In this document: piece after piece, positions 33,095 through 43,303 of the stretch | How the letters are laid out: every line of letters begins with the position of its first letter | Numbering within the stretch: position 1 is the stretch's first letter | Source of the DNA: Pseudomonadota bacterium | Lineage (GTDB): Bacteria; Pseudomonadota; Gammaproteobacteria; Steroidobacterales; Steroidobacteraceae | Length of the DNA stretch: 50,570 nucleotides | Reading direction: 5' to 3' | Assembly: GCA_025360865.1 (NCBI GenBank) | Contig: JANYBG010000026.1 | Location: 1-50,570, forward strand | Notes under the pieces: model-generated | Told to the model about the DNA's origin: nothing | Database searches by the model: none | The model's input: only the letters and a program-made list of their open reading frames with translations | Translations under genes and position numbers: made by a program

Positions 33095-33433
33095 GGCGGT
33101 GCCGCGCACCCGCCGTTCGCGCGACTCCACGCAGCTGGGGTGGGCGCCCGGGCGCTCGCGCAGCGGGATCTGACTCCGCGCCGCCTCGAGGCCCCAGCGG
33201 AATGTCCACTCGCCGCGGTCGCCGGCCCGCGCGTGGCTGTTGATCTTTAGCCGCTGGGCCACCTCGCTCGCGCGCGGCGCCCAGCGGTGCCGGCGTACAG
33301 AATCCCACGGCGACAGCTCGCCCGCTTCCATCGCGCCGGTCACCGCGGTGTCCGGAGCCACGCCGATCCGCCCCCACCGGCGCCAAAGTAAATTCCCTGT
33401 CGAATTATTCGCTGAGGTAGACTTTTTGGTCAT
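33095..33433 (-). CDS. Weak candidate hypothetical ORF (start only; would run into antisense of the permease)
   Basis: From ATG 33433: MTKKSTSANNSTGNLLWRRW, then SPWDSVRRHRWAPRASEVAQ and DRGEWTFRWGLEAARSQIPL. Its codons have GC-rich third positions, as real genes here do, and the protein is Trp/Arg-rich. The frame stays open antisense to the permease until 32789, which argues against a complete gene. No ribosome-binding site or family seen. Possibly a decayed gene. Confidence 0.22.
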
Positions 33434-33562
33434 GGGCGCGGGCAGACGAACCCAACATAACCGCGTCGATAGGGCGCGCTTATGGCCGCGATCCGCACAG
33501 GCGATTGGCCTCGCCTCTGGCACGGATGATTAAACGCGGCCATGAATTCACAGGAGCCCGCC
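33095..33562. other. Intergenic region after the YtrA operon
   Basis: About 470 bases. An open frame on the minus strand starting at ATG 33433 has GC-rich third positions and is listed as a weak candidate. The stretch 33385-33435 is AT-richer (AAAGTAAATTCCCTGTCG, GAATTATTCGC), as expected of a promoter. No other feature seen. Confidence 0.45.
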
Positions 33563-33865
33563 ATGTTCCATTCCCGTAACGGCCTCCCGCTCGACGCGCG
33601 CACCACGGGCACCACCCTCGCGAGGCTCGCGCAGGTCGCGCGCGCCACCGCGCCGCAGCCGGCCCGCGTAGGCAGCGAGGCGGGCGCGCCGCACCTGAAG
33701 GGGCTCGCCACGGTACTCGCCCGGTGCGGCGCCCACGTGCGCGCGGGCGGCCAGCAGGCGGCCAAACTCACCGGTGCCCACACTCCCGATCTCCTCACCG
33801 GCGTTTCCGGCGAGGCCGACCGGAACCGGTGGCGTTTGGAAGCCCACCTGCGCGGCAAGCGCTGA
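33563..33865 (+). CDS. 100-aa hypothetical protein upstream of the Mla operon
   Basis: ATG 33563 is preceded by CAGGAG at 33550; an upstream ATG at 33542 is possible but less well placed. Residues are Ala/Gly/Arg/Thr-rich with helices (TTLARLAQVARATAPQ, GLATVLARCGAHVRAGGQQA). No signal peptide, membrane helix or family seen. It ends 21 bases before the STAS-permease gene and is probably co-transcribed with it. Confidence 0.55.
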   Translation: MFHSRNGLPLDARTTGTTLARLAQVARATAPQPARVGSEAGAPHLKGLATVLARCGAHVRAGGQQAAKLTGAHTPDLLTGVSGEADRNRWRLEAHLRGKR

Positions 33866-33886
33866 GCGGGGGCGGAGGCCTCCCGC

Positions 33887-35017
33887 ATGACCCTCGAGGT
33901 CCAGCGCACCGCGGACGCCGTGACGCTCAAGCTCAGCGGTGAGTGGGGCGTGCGCGAGTTCGGCGCGCTCGAGAAGGACTTCGCATCCGTGGACGTGCGC
34001 GGCGCGCACGCGGTGGTCATTGACGCCGGCGGGCTCAAGTCCCTGGATCTCTCCGGCGCCTGGGCGCTGCACGAGTTCGTGCGCCGCACGCGCGAGGCGG
34101 GCGCCGCGGTCAGCTTCCAGGGCGCGCCGCCGGACCAGCTGCGCCTGCTTGATGAGACCCTCAAGGAGACCGATGCCGCGGCGATCCCGGCCCAGCCCGC
34201 CGCCGCCGCGGGGCGCGCGGGCGGGCGCCTGCTCACGGGGCTCGGCCGCGAAACCGTCGCCTTCGTCGACAGCTCGCTCGAGGGCCTCGCCTTCCTCGGG
34301 CGCACCACGGTGAGCGGGCTGGGCGACTTCCGGCGCCTCAAGCACCTGCGGCCGATCTCGATCGCGCGCCACGTGTACGACACCGGCGTCACCGCGCTTC
34401 CCATCGTCGCGCTGATCGCCTTTCTCATCAGCGTCATCATCGCCTACATGAGCGCGACTCAGCTGCGCGGGCTGGGCGCGGACATCTACGTGGTGGATCT
34501 GGTGACCATCGGGGTGCTGCGCGAGCTGGGAGTTCTGCTGACCGCCATCATCGTCGCCGGCCGCTCCGGCAGCGCGTTCGCCGCGGAGCTAGGGTCCATG
34601 AAGCTCAACGAGGAGGTCGATGCGCTCGTGGCCACGGGGGTCGATCCGTTCGAGGTGCTGGTGGTGCCGCGCGTGGTCGGCCTGGTCATCGCGCTGCCCC
34701 TGCTGACGATCGTCGCCGACCTGGTCGGCATCGCCGGCGGGGCGCTCTTGTGTCGCCTGCTGCTCGATATGCCGTTCGCCCAGTTCATCGCCCGCGCCAA
34801 CGAGGCGATCGCCCCGACCACGTTCTGGGTCGGTGTTCTCAAGGCGCCGGTGTTCGCCGTGCTCATCGCCACCGCCGGCTGCTTTCGTGGCATGCAGGTG
34901 CGCAACTCCGCGCGCGAGCTTGGCCGCCTGGTCACCGTCGCGGTGGTCCAGGCCATCTTCCTGGTCATCCTCGCCGATGCCCTGTTCGCCATCCTCTTCA
35001 TGCAGATGGATATCTGA
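33887..35017 (+). CDS. mlaE: STAS-MlaE fusion: lipid ABC transporter permease
   Basis: 376 aa. Residues ~1-95 are a STAS domain (VTLKLSGEWGVREFGALEKD, VVIDAGGLKSLDLSGAWALHE); in E. coli this part is the separate protein MlaB. The MlaE permease follows (~120-376) with GVTALPIVALIAFLISVIIAY, the conserved GRSGSAFAAELGSMKLNEEVDAL and VPRVVGLVIALPLLTI, FWVGVLKAPVFAVLIA. MlaE dimers form the membrane part of the MlaFEDB phospholipid transporter that keeps the outer membrane asymmetric. Its stop overlaps the mlaF start by one base. Confidence 0.92.
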   Translation: MTLEVQRTADAVTLKLSGEWGVREFGALEKDFASVDVRGAHAVVIDAGGLKSLDLSGAWALHEFVRRTREAGAAVSFQGAPPDQLRLLDETLKETDAAAIPAQPAAAAGRAGGRLLTGLGRETVAFVDSSLEGLAFLGRTTVSGLGDFRRLKHLRPISIARHVYDTGVTALPIVALIAFLISVIIAYMSATQLRGLGADIYVVDLVTIGVLRELGVLLTAIIVAGRSGSAFAAELGSMKLNEEVDALVATGVDPFEVLVVPRVVGLVIALPLLTIVADLVGIAGGALLCRLLLDMPFAQFIARANEAIAPTTFWVGVLKAPVFAVLIATAGCFRGMQVRNSARELGRLVTVAVVQAIFLVILADALFAILFMQMDI

Positions 35018-35784
35018 TGGACCCCGTCGTGCAGGTGCGGGGGCTGGTCAACCGCTTCGGCGCGCAGGTCGTGCACGACGGGCTCGACATGGAGGTGAAC
35101 GGGGACGAGGTGTTCGGCATCGTCGGCGGCTCGGGCGCGGGCAAGTCGGTGCTGCTGCGCAGCATCCTTGGACTGCGCCGTCCGCAGGCGGGCACGGTGC
35201 GCATCTTCGGTCACGACATCACGCGGATGAACGAGGCGCAGCTGCGCGAGGTGAAGGCGCGCTATGGGGTCGGTTTCCAGTCCGGCGCGCTGTATTCCGG
35301 GCTCACGGTGCTGCAGAACGTGCAGCTGCCGATGATCGAACATCTCCAGCTGAACACGAGCGCGCTGGACGACCTGGCCATGCTCAAGATCCGCCTGGTG
35401 GGACTGCCGGCGGATGCCGGGGCGAAGTTCCCCGCGCAGCTGTCGGGCGGGATGATCAAGCGCGCCGCGCTGGCGCGGGCGCTGGCGCTCGATCCCAGCC
35501 TGCTGTTCCTCGACGAGCCGACCTCGGGCCTCGACCCGATCAGCGCGGCGGCCTTCGACGAGCTCGTGCTCTATCTGCAGAAGCAGCTGAAGCTGACCAT
35601 CATCATGATCACACATGATCTGGACAGCATCTTCCGTACCTGCAATCGTGTCGGGGTGATCGTGGACCGCCGCATGATATCTGACACCCTGAACAAGATC
35701 GTCGACGACCCGAACCCGTGGATCCAGGAGTACTTCCACGGTGAACGCGCGCGCGCGCGCCTGGAGGCGCCGCATGGAGCGTGA
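35017..35784 (+). CDS. mlaF: Mla-type ABC ATPase
   Basis: 255 aa from ATG 35017. Walker A GGSGAGKS (37-44), Q-loop VGFQSGALYSGLTVLQN, signature LSGGMIKRAALARALALD, Walker B LLFLDEPTSGLDP, H-loop ITHDLDS. LSGGM and the GALFS-like GALYSGLTVLQNV are typical of MlaF. It is overlapped at the end by mlaD (11 bases). It energises retrograde or anterograde phospholipid transfer; direction in this variant is unknown. Confidence 0.94.
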   Translation: MDPVVQVRGLVNRFGAQVVHDGLDMEVNGDEVFGIVGGSGAGKSVLLRSILGLRRPQAGTVRIFGHDITRMNEAQLREVKARYGVGFQSGALYSGLTVLQNVQLPMIEHLQLNTSALDDLAMLKIRLVGLPADAGAKFPAQLSGGMIKRAALARALALDPSLLFLDEPTSGLDPISAAAFDELVLYLQKQLKLTIIMITHDLDSIFRTCNRVGVIVDRRMISDTLNKIVDDPNPWIQEYFHGERARARLEAPHGA

Positions 35785-36709
35785 GGCTAACTACACGGCC
35801 GTCGGGGCGTTCGTGCTCCTGATCGCCCTCGCCGCCGCGGGGTTCGTGTACTGGTATTCCGGCTCGCGCGAGCACCGCGAGTACCACCGCTACGAGATCT
35901 ACTTCACTGGCAGCGTCAGCGGGCTCGACAAGGGCTCCGCGGTGCGTTACCTCGGCGTCGGCGTCGGCCGCGTGGTCAGCCTGCGCATCGACCCGCGCGA
36001 CTCCGGCCGGGTCGAGGTCATTGTCGACCTCGACGAGAGCACGCCCATCTCCGAGCACACCGTCGCCGAGCTGCAGCTGCAGGGGGTCACCGGCCTTCTC
36101 TACATCGACCTGATGGACGACCGCAACGGCAAGCGCGCGGCTCCCGCGATCGCCGGGTTCAAGTTCCCGGTGATCCGCTCCACGCCCTCGCGGTTCGACG
36201 TCTTTCTCTCCAGCCTGCCCGAACTGGTCGCGGACGCCGGGGAGGTCGTGCGGCGCGCGAATCAGCTGCTCAGTGACACCAACCTGAACGCGATCTCAAG
36301 CGCGCTGACCGGCATCGAGACCGCCTCGCGGAGCCTCCCGCAGACCTCGCGCGACCTGGGCGCGCTCGTGACCGAGCTGCGCGGCGCGACGGCCGAGCTA
36401 TCCGCCTCCGCCAAGGGGGCGCATGCGCTCATCGGCGCGACCACGCCGGACCTCGAGGCGGCCGCGCAGCGCCTGCGCGTGATCTCCGATCACCTGGCGC
36501 AGGCCAGCGGGCAGGTCGACGGGCTCCTGCACGACAACCGCGCCGACATCCGCGCCTTCGCGCGCGATGGACTGCCGGAGATCCAGCGCTTCCTGCGCGA
36601 GGGCAGGGCGGCCGCGGAGGACATCCGCGCGCTCGCCAACAGCCTGCGCGAGGATCCCGCGCAGCTTCTGTACGAGCCGCCACAGCGTGGCATGGAGATA
36701 CCGCGTTGA
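35774..36709 (+). CDS. mlaD: MCE-domain protein of the Mla-type system
   Basis: 311 aa from ATG 35774 (MEREANYTAVG, family-typical). One N-terminal membrane helix (AVGAFVLLIALAAAGFVYWYS) and an MCE domain (~38-120: EIYFTGSVSGLDKGSAVRYLGVGVGRVV and VTGLLYIDLM). A ~180-residue helical C-terminal part follows (repeated amphipathic helices such as AHALIGATTPDLEAAAQRL). E. coli MlaD is 183 aa, so the long tail resembles MCE proteins that reach across the periplasm. It overlaps mlaF upstream and the lipoprotein gene downstream. Confidence 0.93.
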   Translation: MEREANYTAVGAFVLLIALAAAGFVYWYSGSREHREYHRYEIYFTGSVSGLDKGSAVRYLGVGVGRVVSLRIDPRDSGRVEVIVDLDESTPISEHTVAELQLQGVTGLLYIDLMDDRNGKRAAPAIAGFKFPVIRSTPSRFDVFLSSLPELVADAGEVVRRANQLLSDTNLNAISSALTGIETASRSLPQTSRDLGALVTELRGATAELSASAKGAHALIGATTPDLEAAAQRLRVISDHLAQASGQVDGLLHDNRADIRAFARDGLPEIQRFLREGRAAAEDIRALANSLREDPAQLLYEPPQRGMEIPR

Positions 36710-37389
36710 ACCGCCTCCGATATCGCCTGTTCGCGCCGTTGCTGGGCGCGGTCCTGAGCGCGGGCTGCTCAGGCCTTTTCCACAGCAACGCGAAGGCCGA
36801 GCAGACCTATTACCTGCGCGCGACCGCGACAGCGGCCCCCGGAGCCAGCGCGTCCTCCGCGCCACCGGTGGCACTGCGGGTGGGGAATCCCGCGTCGAGT
36901 CCGGGGCTGGATACCTCGCACATCATGCTGGTGCAGCCTGATCACCGCATGGGGTTCTACACCGGCAGCCGCTGGCCGGCGCCCGCGCCGACGATGGTCG
37001 AGGCGCTGGCGGTGCAAACGCTGCGCGCCTCCGGCGGCTGGGCGGCCGTGCAGGGTTCCGGCAGCCCTTTCCCCGCGGCCTTCCTGCTGCAGCTGACGCT
37101 GCGGCGCTTCGAGGCCGACTACACCAGCGGCGCCGCGGCTCCCGAGGTGCACGTGGTGCTGGATGGCATTCTCGGCCGGCGTGACGCGAGTGACGTGGTG
37201 GGGACCTTCGAGGTGGCCGCGAGCGCACCGGCGGCGGCGAACCGCATGGGCGAGGTGATCACCGCCTTCGAGCAGGCGACCAACGTGGCACTCGCGGCGC
37301 TGTCGCAGAAGGCCCTGGAGGCGGCGAATAGCGCCCAGGATCCGCAGGCTCAGAACGCGGTGAAGCCGGACCCCTCGAGCAGCCGGTAG
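36706..37389 (+). CDS. ABC-type transport auxiliary lipoprotein (PqiC/DUF330 family)
   Basis: 227 aa; the start is TTG 36706, overlapping the mlaD TGA. A lipoprotein signal (RLFAPLLGAVLSAGC) places Cys near residue 21. The mature domain has TYYLRA near its start and DHRMGFYTGSRWPAPAPTMVEAL, LQLTLRRFEADY and EVHVVLDGILG, typical of ABC_trans_aux lipoproteins, which pair with MCE transporters in the outer membrane (as PqiC does with PqiAB). Its last ~40 bases overlap the convergent phospholipase-D-like gene. Confidence 0.85.
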   Translation: MNRLRYRLFAPLLGAVLSAGCSGLFHSNAKAEQTYYLRATATAAPGASASSAPPVALRVGNPASSPGLDTSHIMLVQPDHRMGFYTGSRWPAPAPTMVEALAVQTLRASGGWAAVQGSGSPFPAAFLLQLTLRRFEADYTSGAAAPEVHVVLDGILGRRDASDVVGTFEVAASAPAAANRMGEVITAFEQATNVALAALSQKALEAANSAQDPQAQNAVKPDPSSSR

Positions 37390-38815
37390 AGCCAGTAATC
37401 CGCCTGTTTCGAGTCGGCGAAGGCGGCGAAGTCGGCCGTGTACTCGATGCCCAGCGCGGCGCGGTTGCTCCACAGGGTGTCGAAGTAGCCTTGCGCCTGC
37501 TGCGCCAGCGTCGCATCGCGCAGCACTTCAATCGCCAGATTCGCCTCGAGGTTGTAGTCATCGAGGCCCCGCCGCGTGAGATTCGCCGAGCCCACCGTCA
37601 GCCACAGGCTGCGCCTGCCCGCGAACAGCGCGAGCGCGCTGTGGAAGCGCTCACCGTGGGTGCGATACCAGCGCACGCGCACCGTGCCGCCGCTGCGCGA
37701 GACGAGCTCGCTGGCGGCGGGCTGGTTGGGCAGCCCGGTGGGCAGCATGGTCGTCGCATCCTCGCTCGGGTCGAGGATGAGCCGCACCGTCACCCCGCGT
37801 CGTGATGCATCCAGCAGCGCCTCGATCACGCCCCGGTCCGCGAAGCCAAACAGCGCAAGATCGATCGTGTCCCCGCGGCCACTCGCGGCTGCGCGCCGCA
37901 GGAGCGCCGCGCGCAGCGCGCCTTCCGTGAGCACCTGTACGCGCGCGCTGTCGGCGCTCAGCGGCGCGAGCACGCTCGAGGCGGGCACCCCGCGCGAGCA
38001 ACTGTCGGGCGCGTGCGGGTCGGCCGCGCGCAGGTAGGGCTCGCTGTCCCCGGTCCATCCGGAGAAGCGCGCGATGGCCAGCTCGCCTTGCAGCAGTGAG
38101 CCCAGTGAATCCCCGCTGACACGCGCGGCGAGGTTCGACCAGCCGCTCTGCGCATCCACCGGGTTGGCCGAACCCACCACGGCCACGAGGGCGTCGCCGC
38201 CATCATCGGCGATGACCACCTTGCGATGGTCGGCCTTGAAGTTCAGCTCACGCGTGGCGAATCCGAGCGGTTCGCGCGGGCCGTCCCACCAGCGCAGTGT
38301 CAGGCGCCACAGGCTCGAGTAAAGGAAGTTCGGATCGCGCAGCGCGTCCAGGCGGGCAAGCACCACGTCGACTCCCGCCGCGCGCAGCAGCTGCAATTCG
38401 GGGGAGGGCCGCGCGCCGTAGCGCTCGTTCACCGGATCCGTGACGAACAGCACCTTGAGATCGGGGAACGCGCGCCGCTGCGCGATCAGGGCGTCGGTGA
38501 GCTCGCTGGCGAGGCGCCGCTGCGGCGTGGCCGCCGGGTCTCCGGGGCCGATCAGCGCGTAGTCGAGCACGATGAAGTGGCGCGCCGCGCGCACCAGCTT
38601 CAGCATCTCATCGAAGATGGCCTGGCTTATCGCCACGTGCCCGTAGGCGTCCGCCGCGGTGATGTCCGCCACGAAGCTCACCTGGTTCGCAGGTACCGCG
38701 CACAGCGCGGAGGCCAGGTGGGTCCCCTGGGGCAGGGGCTTGGTCGAGTGCAGGTACGCCGTCACGAGCCACACCACGAGGAGCGCGAGCAGCGCGAGAC
38801 GGCGCGCGCGGCGCC

Positions 38816-38819
<4 letters not shown>
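37350..38819 (-). CDS. Phospholipase-D/cardiolipin-synthase-like protein with one damaged HKD motif
   Basis: 489 aa, N-terminal membrane anchor (RLALLALLVVWLVTAYLHS) with the rest periplasmic. PLD half 1 has HRKVVIADDGGDALVAVVGSAN, a complete H-x-K-x4-D followed by G-S-A-N. Half 2 reads FHSALALFAGRRSLWLTVG then SANLTRRGLDDYNLEA: the family pattern is intact except that the Lys and Asp of the HKD motif are both Ala. Classical PLD needs both His motifs, so activity may be reduced, altered or dimer-dependent. Its ATG overlaps the ABC-F stop (ATGA). Adjacency to the Mla operon suggests a lipid role (inference). Confidence 0.85.
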
Positions 38820-40705
<1,886 letters not shown>

Positions 40706-40712
40706 GGAAGCG

Positions 40713-43202
40713 TCAGGCCGAGCGCGGGGCTGCCTCGTCGATGCGACGCAGCAGGTGTCCAAAAGGCGCGGGCCCCGAGGCCTGGTGCGCCAGCAGCGCG
40801 AGCAGGTCCCCGGCGGTGCACGGCTCACCGAAGAGCCGGCCCTGGCCGAAGTTGCAGTTGTTGTCGCGCAGGAACTCGAGTTGCGCCTGGGACTCGACGC
40901 CTTCGGCGATCACCCCGATGCCGAGGCTGCGTCCCATCTCGATGATGGTGCGCACGATGGTCGCGTCGTTGGCGTCCTCGCACGCGTCGCGCACGAAGGA
41001 CTGGTCGATCTTGAGCGTTCCGATCGGGAACTGTTGCAGCGCCGAGAGCGAGGAATAGCCGGTGCCGAAGTCATCGATCGACAGGTGCAGACCCATGGCG
41101 TAGAGCTCATCCAACAGGCGCACGGTGCGCTGCGGATCCGCCATCAGCGTGGTCTCGGTGATCTCCAGTTCGAAGGCGGTCGGGGAGACGTGGTGGCGGC
41201 GGAACACCGAGCGGCAGCGCAGGATGAAGCTCGCCTGGCGCAGTTGCTTGAGCGAGAGGTTGAGCGAGATGCGTCCCGGGTCCCCGCCCTGAGCCTGCAT
41301 CTGGCGGTAGTCCATGCACACCCGGTTCAGCACCCACTCGCCGATGTCGACGATGAGGTTGGTCTCCTCGGCCAGCGGGATGAAGTGCGAGGGCGGAATG
41401 TCCCCGTGCCCGGGCAGGCGCCAGCGCAGCAGCGCCTCGGCGCCGATGATCCGCCCGTTGCGCAGGTCCACCTTGGGCTGGTACTTGATCTCGAGCTCGT
41501 CGCGCTCCAGGGCGCGGCGCAGTTTGCTCTTGAGCATGAGTCGCTCGACCGCGGCGGCGTTCATCTCCGGGGAGTAGAAGGCGAAGGTGTTGCCGCCGTT
41601 CTGCTTGGAGTAGTACATCGCCGCGTCGGCGTTGCGCAGCAGGTCGATGACGTTCTCCGCGTCGCGCGGGTAGAGTGCGATGCCGATGCTGGCGGTGAGG
41701 AACACCTCGTGCTGGCTTAGCTGGAACGGTTTGCCCACCTCGACCAGGATCGCGCGCGCGAGCTGCGCGATCGGGCCGCGGTTGTCCGCATCCGCCGGCA
41801 GTCCCTCGACGAAGAGGGCGAACTCATCCCCGGCGAGGCGTCCCACCACGGTGTCCTTGGGCACCGAGCGCGTCAGCCGCTCGGCGAGCACCTCCAGCAC
41901 GCGGTCGCCGGCGCCATGGCCGAAGGTGTCGTTGACCTCCTTGAAGCGGTCCATGTCCAGGTACAAGGCGGCGACCACCTGACCGTTGCGCATGCTGCGC
42001 GCGATGGTTTGCTGCAGCACGTGGTGGAACTGCATGCGGTTGGGGATCTTGGTCAGCGCATCGTAGCGGGCGAGGTAGCGGATGCGCCGCTCGGCGCGCT
42101 TGCGGTCGGTGATGTTGCGCGCGACGAAGATGCTGCCCTGGAACTGCGGGTCATCGCTGTCGATGCGCGAGCCGGTGAAGGACACCGGGATCGTCTGGCC
42201 GGCGCGCGTGCGCATCACGGTCTCGCGTGTCTCCTGCGCGGCCTGCAGGAGGTCGAAGTCCTCGCGCTCGCGCTCATCCAGCACCGCGAGGATGGTGCGA
42301 CCCAGCAGCTCCTCCTCCGCGTACCCCAGAAGCTTGCAGGCGGCGACGTTCGCGATCTTGATGACCCCGTCCGGGGAGGTGACGAACACCGCATCGGTCA
42401 TGCTGTTGAGCACGCTGTGCAGGTAGCTCTTGTTGATCGTGGAGACGCGCAGGCGCCCGCGCATGCGCTCCAGCGCCTGCTCAAGACCCCCGAGGACGTC
42501 CGCGCGTCGCACCTCGACGGGGCGGGTGTAGTCGCCCTGGCCGATGCGCTCGACGCTCTTGATCAGCGAGGCCACGGGGCGCTGCAGGCGGCTCATCGCC
42601 CGCCAGGCGAGCAAGGCGGCGATCAGCGCGCCCAGGGCGGCCAGCGCCAGACTCAGGAACCAGGTGAGGCGGGTGCGTTGCGCGTTCGCCGCCCGCAGGC
42701 GGCCACCGACACTGAGCGCCGACACCGGGGCGGCCTGCTCAAGATCCAGGGTGAGCTCGGCGACCGTGGCCGGCGTGACAGCTCCTGGGATGTTCTCGAC
42801 GAAAGTGCGCACCGGCTCGGTCGCGCGCACCGAGAGCGCCCCGGCCGGGGGCTGCGTGTCGCGGTGCCAGCTGAACAGCACTCGTCCATCGGTGCCCGTG
42901 ACGGTGATCGCGGCCACGGTGTCGTTGTCGATGAAGGGCTGCAGGCGGCGCACCACGCCTGAGTTGTCACCGGCGCGCACCGCCCCGGCGATCGAGTCCG
43001 CGGCGTGCGCGGCCAGGCTCTGCGCGCGCGCCTGCAGTTCCGGCGTCACGCGCTCGCGCGCGGCCTGCTCGGCCATCGCGCCGAGGTTGCGGGTGTCCGC
43101 CTCATGGCGCACCAGGAACAGCGCGACCACGCCCACGGCGGCGAGCAGCACTACCAGGAATGCGCTCGCGGCGTACTTGAGCTTGAAGCTGGCGGCGGTC
43201 AC
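40713..43202 (-). CDS. Membrane PAS-GGDEF-EAL c-di-GMP enzyme
   Basis: 829 aa. TM1 (AASAFLVVLLAAVGVVALFLV) and TM2 (FLSLALAALGALIAALLAWRA) flank a ~140-residue periplasmic sensor. HAMP (VASLIKSVERIGQGDYTRPV), PAS (LNSMTDAVFVTSPDGVIKIANVAACKLLGY), GGDEF with RLAGDEFALF (A for first G), and EAL (GAEALLRW, LNLSLKQL, ELEITET, IDDFGTGYSSL, LKIDQSFV, AEGVES). EAL metal and catalytic residues look complete, so phosphodiesterase activity is likely; AGDEF can still be cyclase-active in some proteins. No R-x-x-D inhibitory site is seen before AGDEF. An HD-domain gene lies upstream on the same strand, ~100 bases away. Confidence 0.93.
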   Translation of the reverse strand: MTAASFKLKYAASAFLVVLLAAVGVVALFLVRHEADTRNLGAMAEQAARERVTPELQARAQSLAAHAADSIAGAVRAGDNSGVVRRLQPFIDNDTVAAITVTGTDGRVLFSWHRDTQPPAGALSVRATEPVRTFVENIPGAVTPATVAELTLDLEQAAPVSALSVGGRLRAANAQRTRLTWFLSLALAALGALIAALLAWRAMSRLQRPVASLIKSVERIGQGDYTRPVEVRRADVLGGLEQALERMRGRLRVSTINKSYLHSVLNSMTDAVFVTSPDGVIKIANVAACKLLGYAEEELLGRTILAVLDEREREDFDLLQAAQETRETVMRTRAGQTIPVSFTGSRIDSDDPQFQGSIFVARNITDRKRAERRIRYLARYDALTKIPNRMQFHHVLQQTIARSMRNGQVVAALYLDMDRFKEVNDTFGHGAGDRVLEVLAERLTRSVPKDTVVGRLAGDEFALFVEGLPADADNRGPIAQLARAILVEVGKPFQLSQHEVFLTASIGIALYPRDAENVIDLLRNADAAMYYSKQNGGNTFAFYSPEMNAAAVERLMLKSKLRRALERDELEIKYQPKVDLRNGRIIGAEALLRWRLPGHGDIPPSHFIPLAEETNLIVDIGEWVLNRVCMDYRQMQAQGGDPGRISLNLSLKQLRQASFILRCRSVFRRHHVSPTAFELEITETTLMADPQRTVRLLDELYAMGLHLSIDDFGTGYSSLSALQQFPIGTLKIDQSFVRDACEDANDATIVRTIIEMGRSLGIGVIAEGVESQAQLEFLRDNNCNFGQGRLFGEPCTAGDLLALLAHQASGPAPFGHLLRRIDEAAPRSA

Positions 43203-43244
43203 GTGCGGAGGCGCCCGCTGGAGCGCGAACTCCGGCCGGCGGCG

Positions 43245-43275
43245 ATATCCCCTTAATTTAAGAGGAACATCTTAA
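43245..43275 (-). promoter_or_regulatory. AT-rich palindromic stretch upstream of the GGDEF-EAL gene
   Basis: CTTAATTTAAG (43252-43262) is a palindrome around one central base, and a further CTTAA occurs at 43270. It is the most AT-rich patch in the 100-base gap and sits 43-70 bases before the GGDEF-EAL start. It could be a promoter or operator; no -35/-10 pair is clear. Confidence 0.3.
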
Positions 43276-43303
43276 CCGCCGCTTGGGAGGTAAGGCTAGG
43301 CGA

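Noticed and set aside
40706-40828. Longer ABC-F start with 41 extra residues
   Set aside because: The extension is antisense-like (Cys/Arg/Pro-rich), overlaps the upstream gene's coding end and precedes the conserved LLTLTNARV start.
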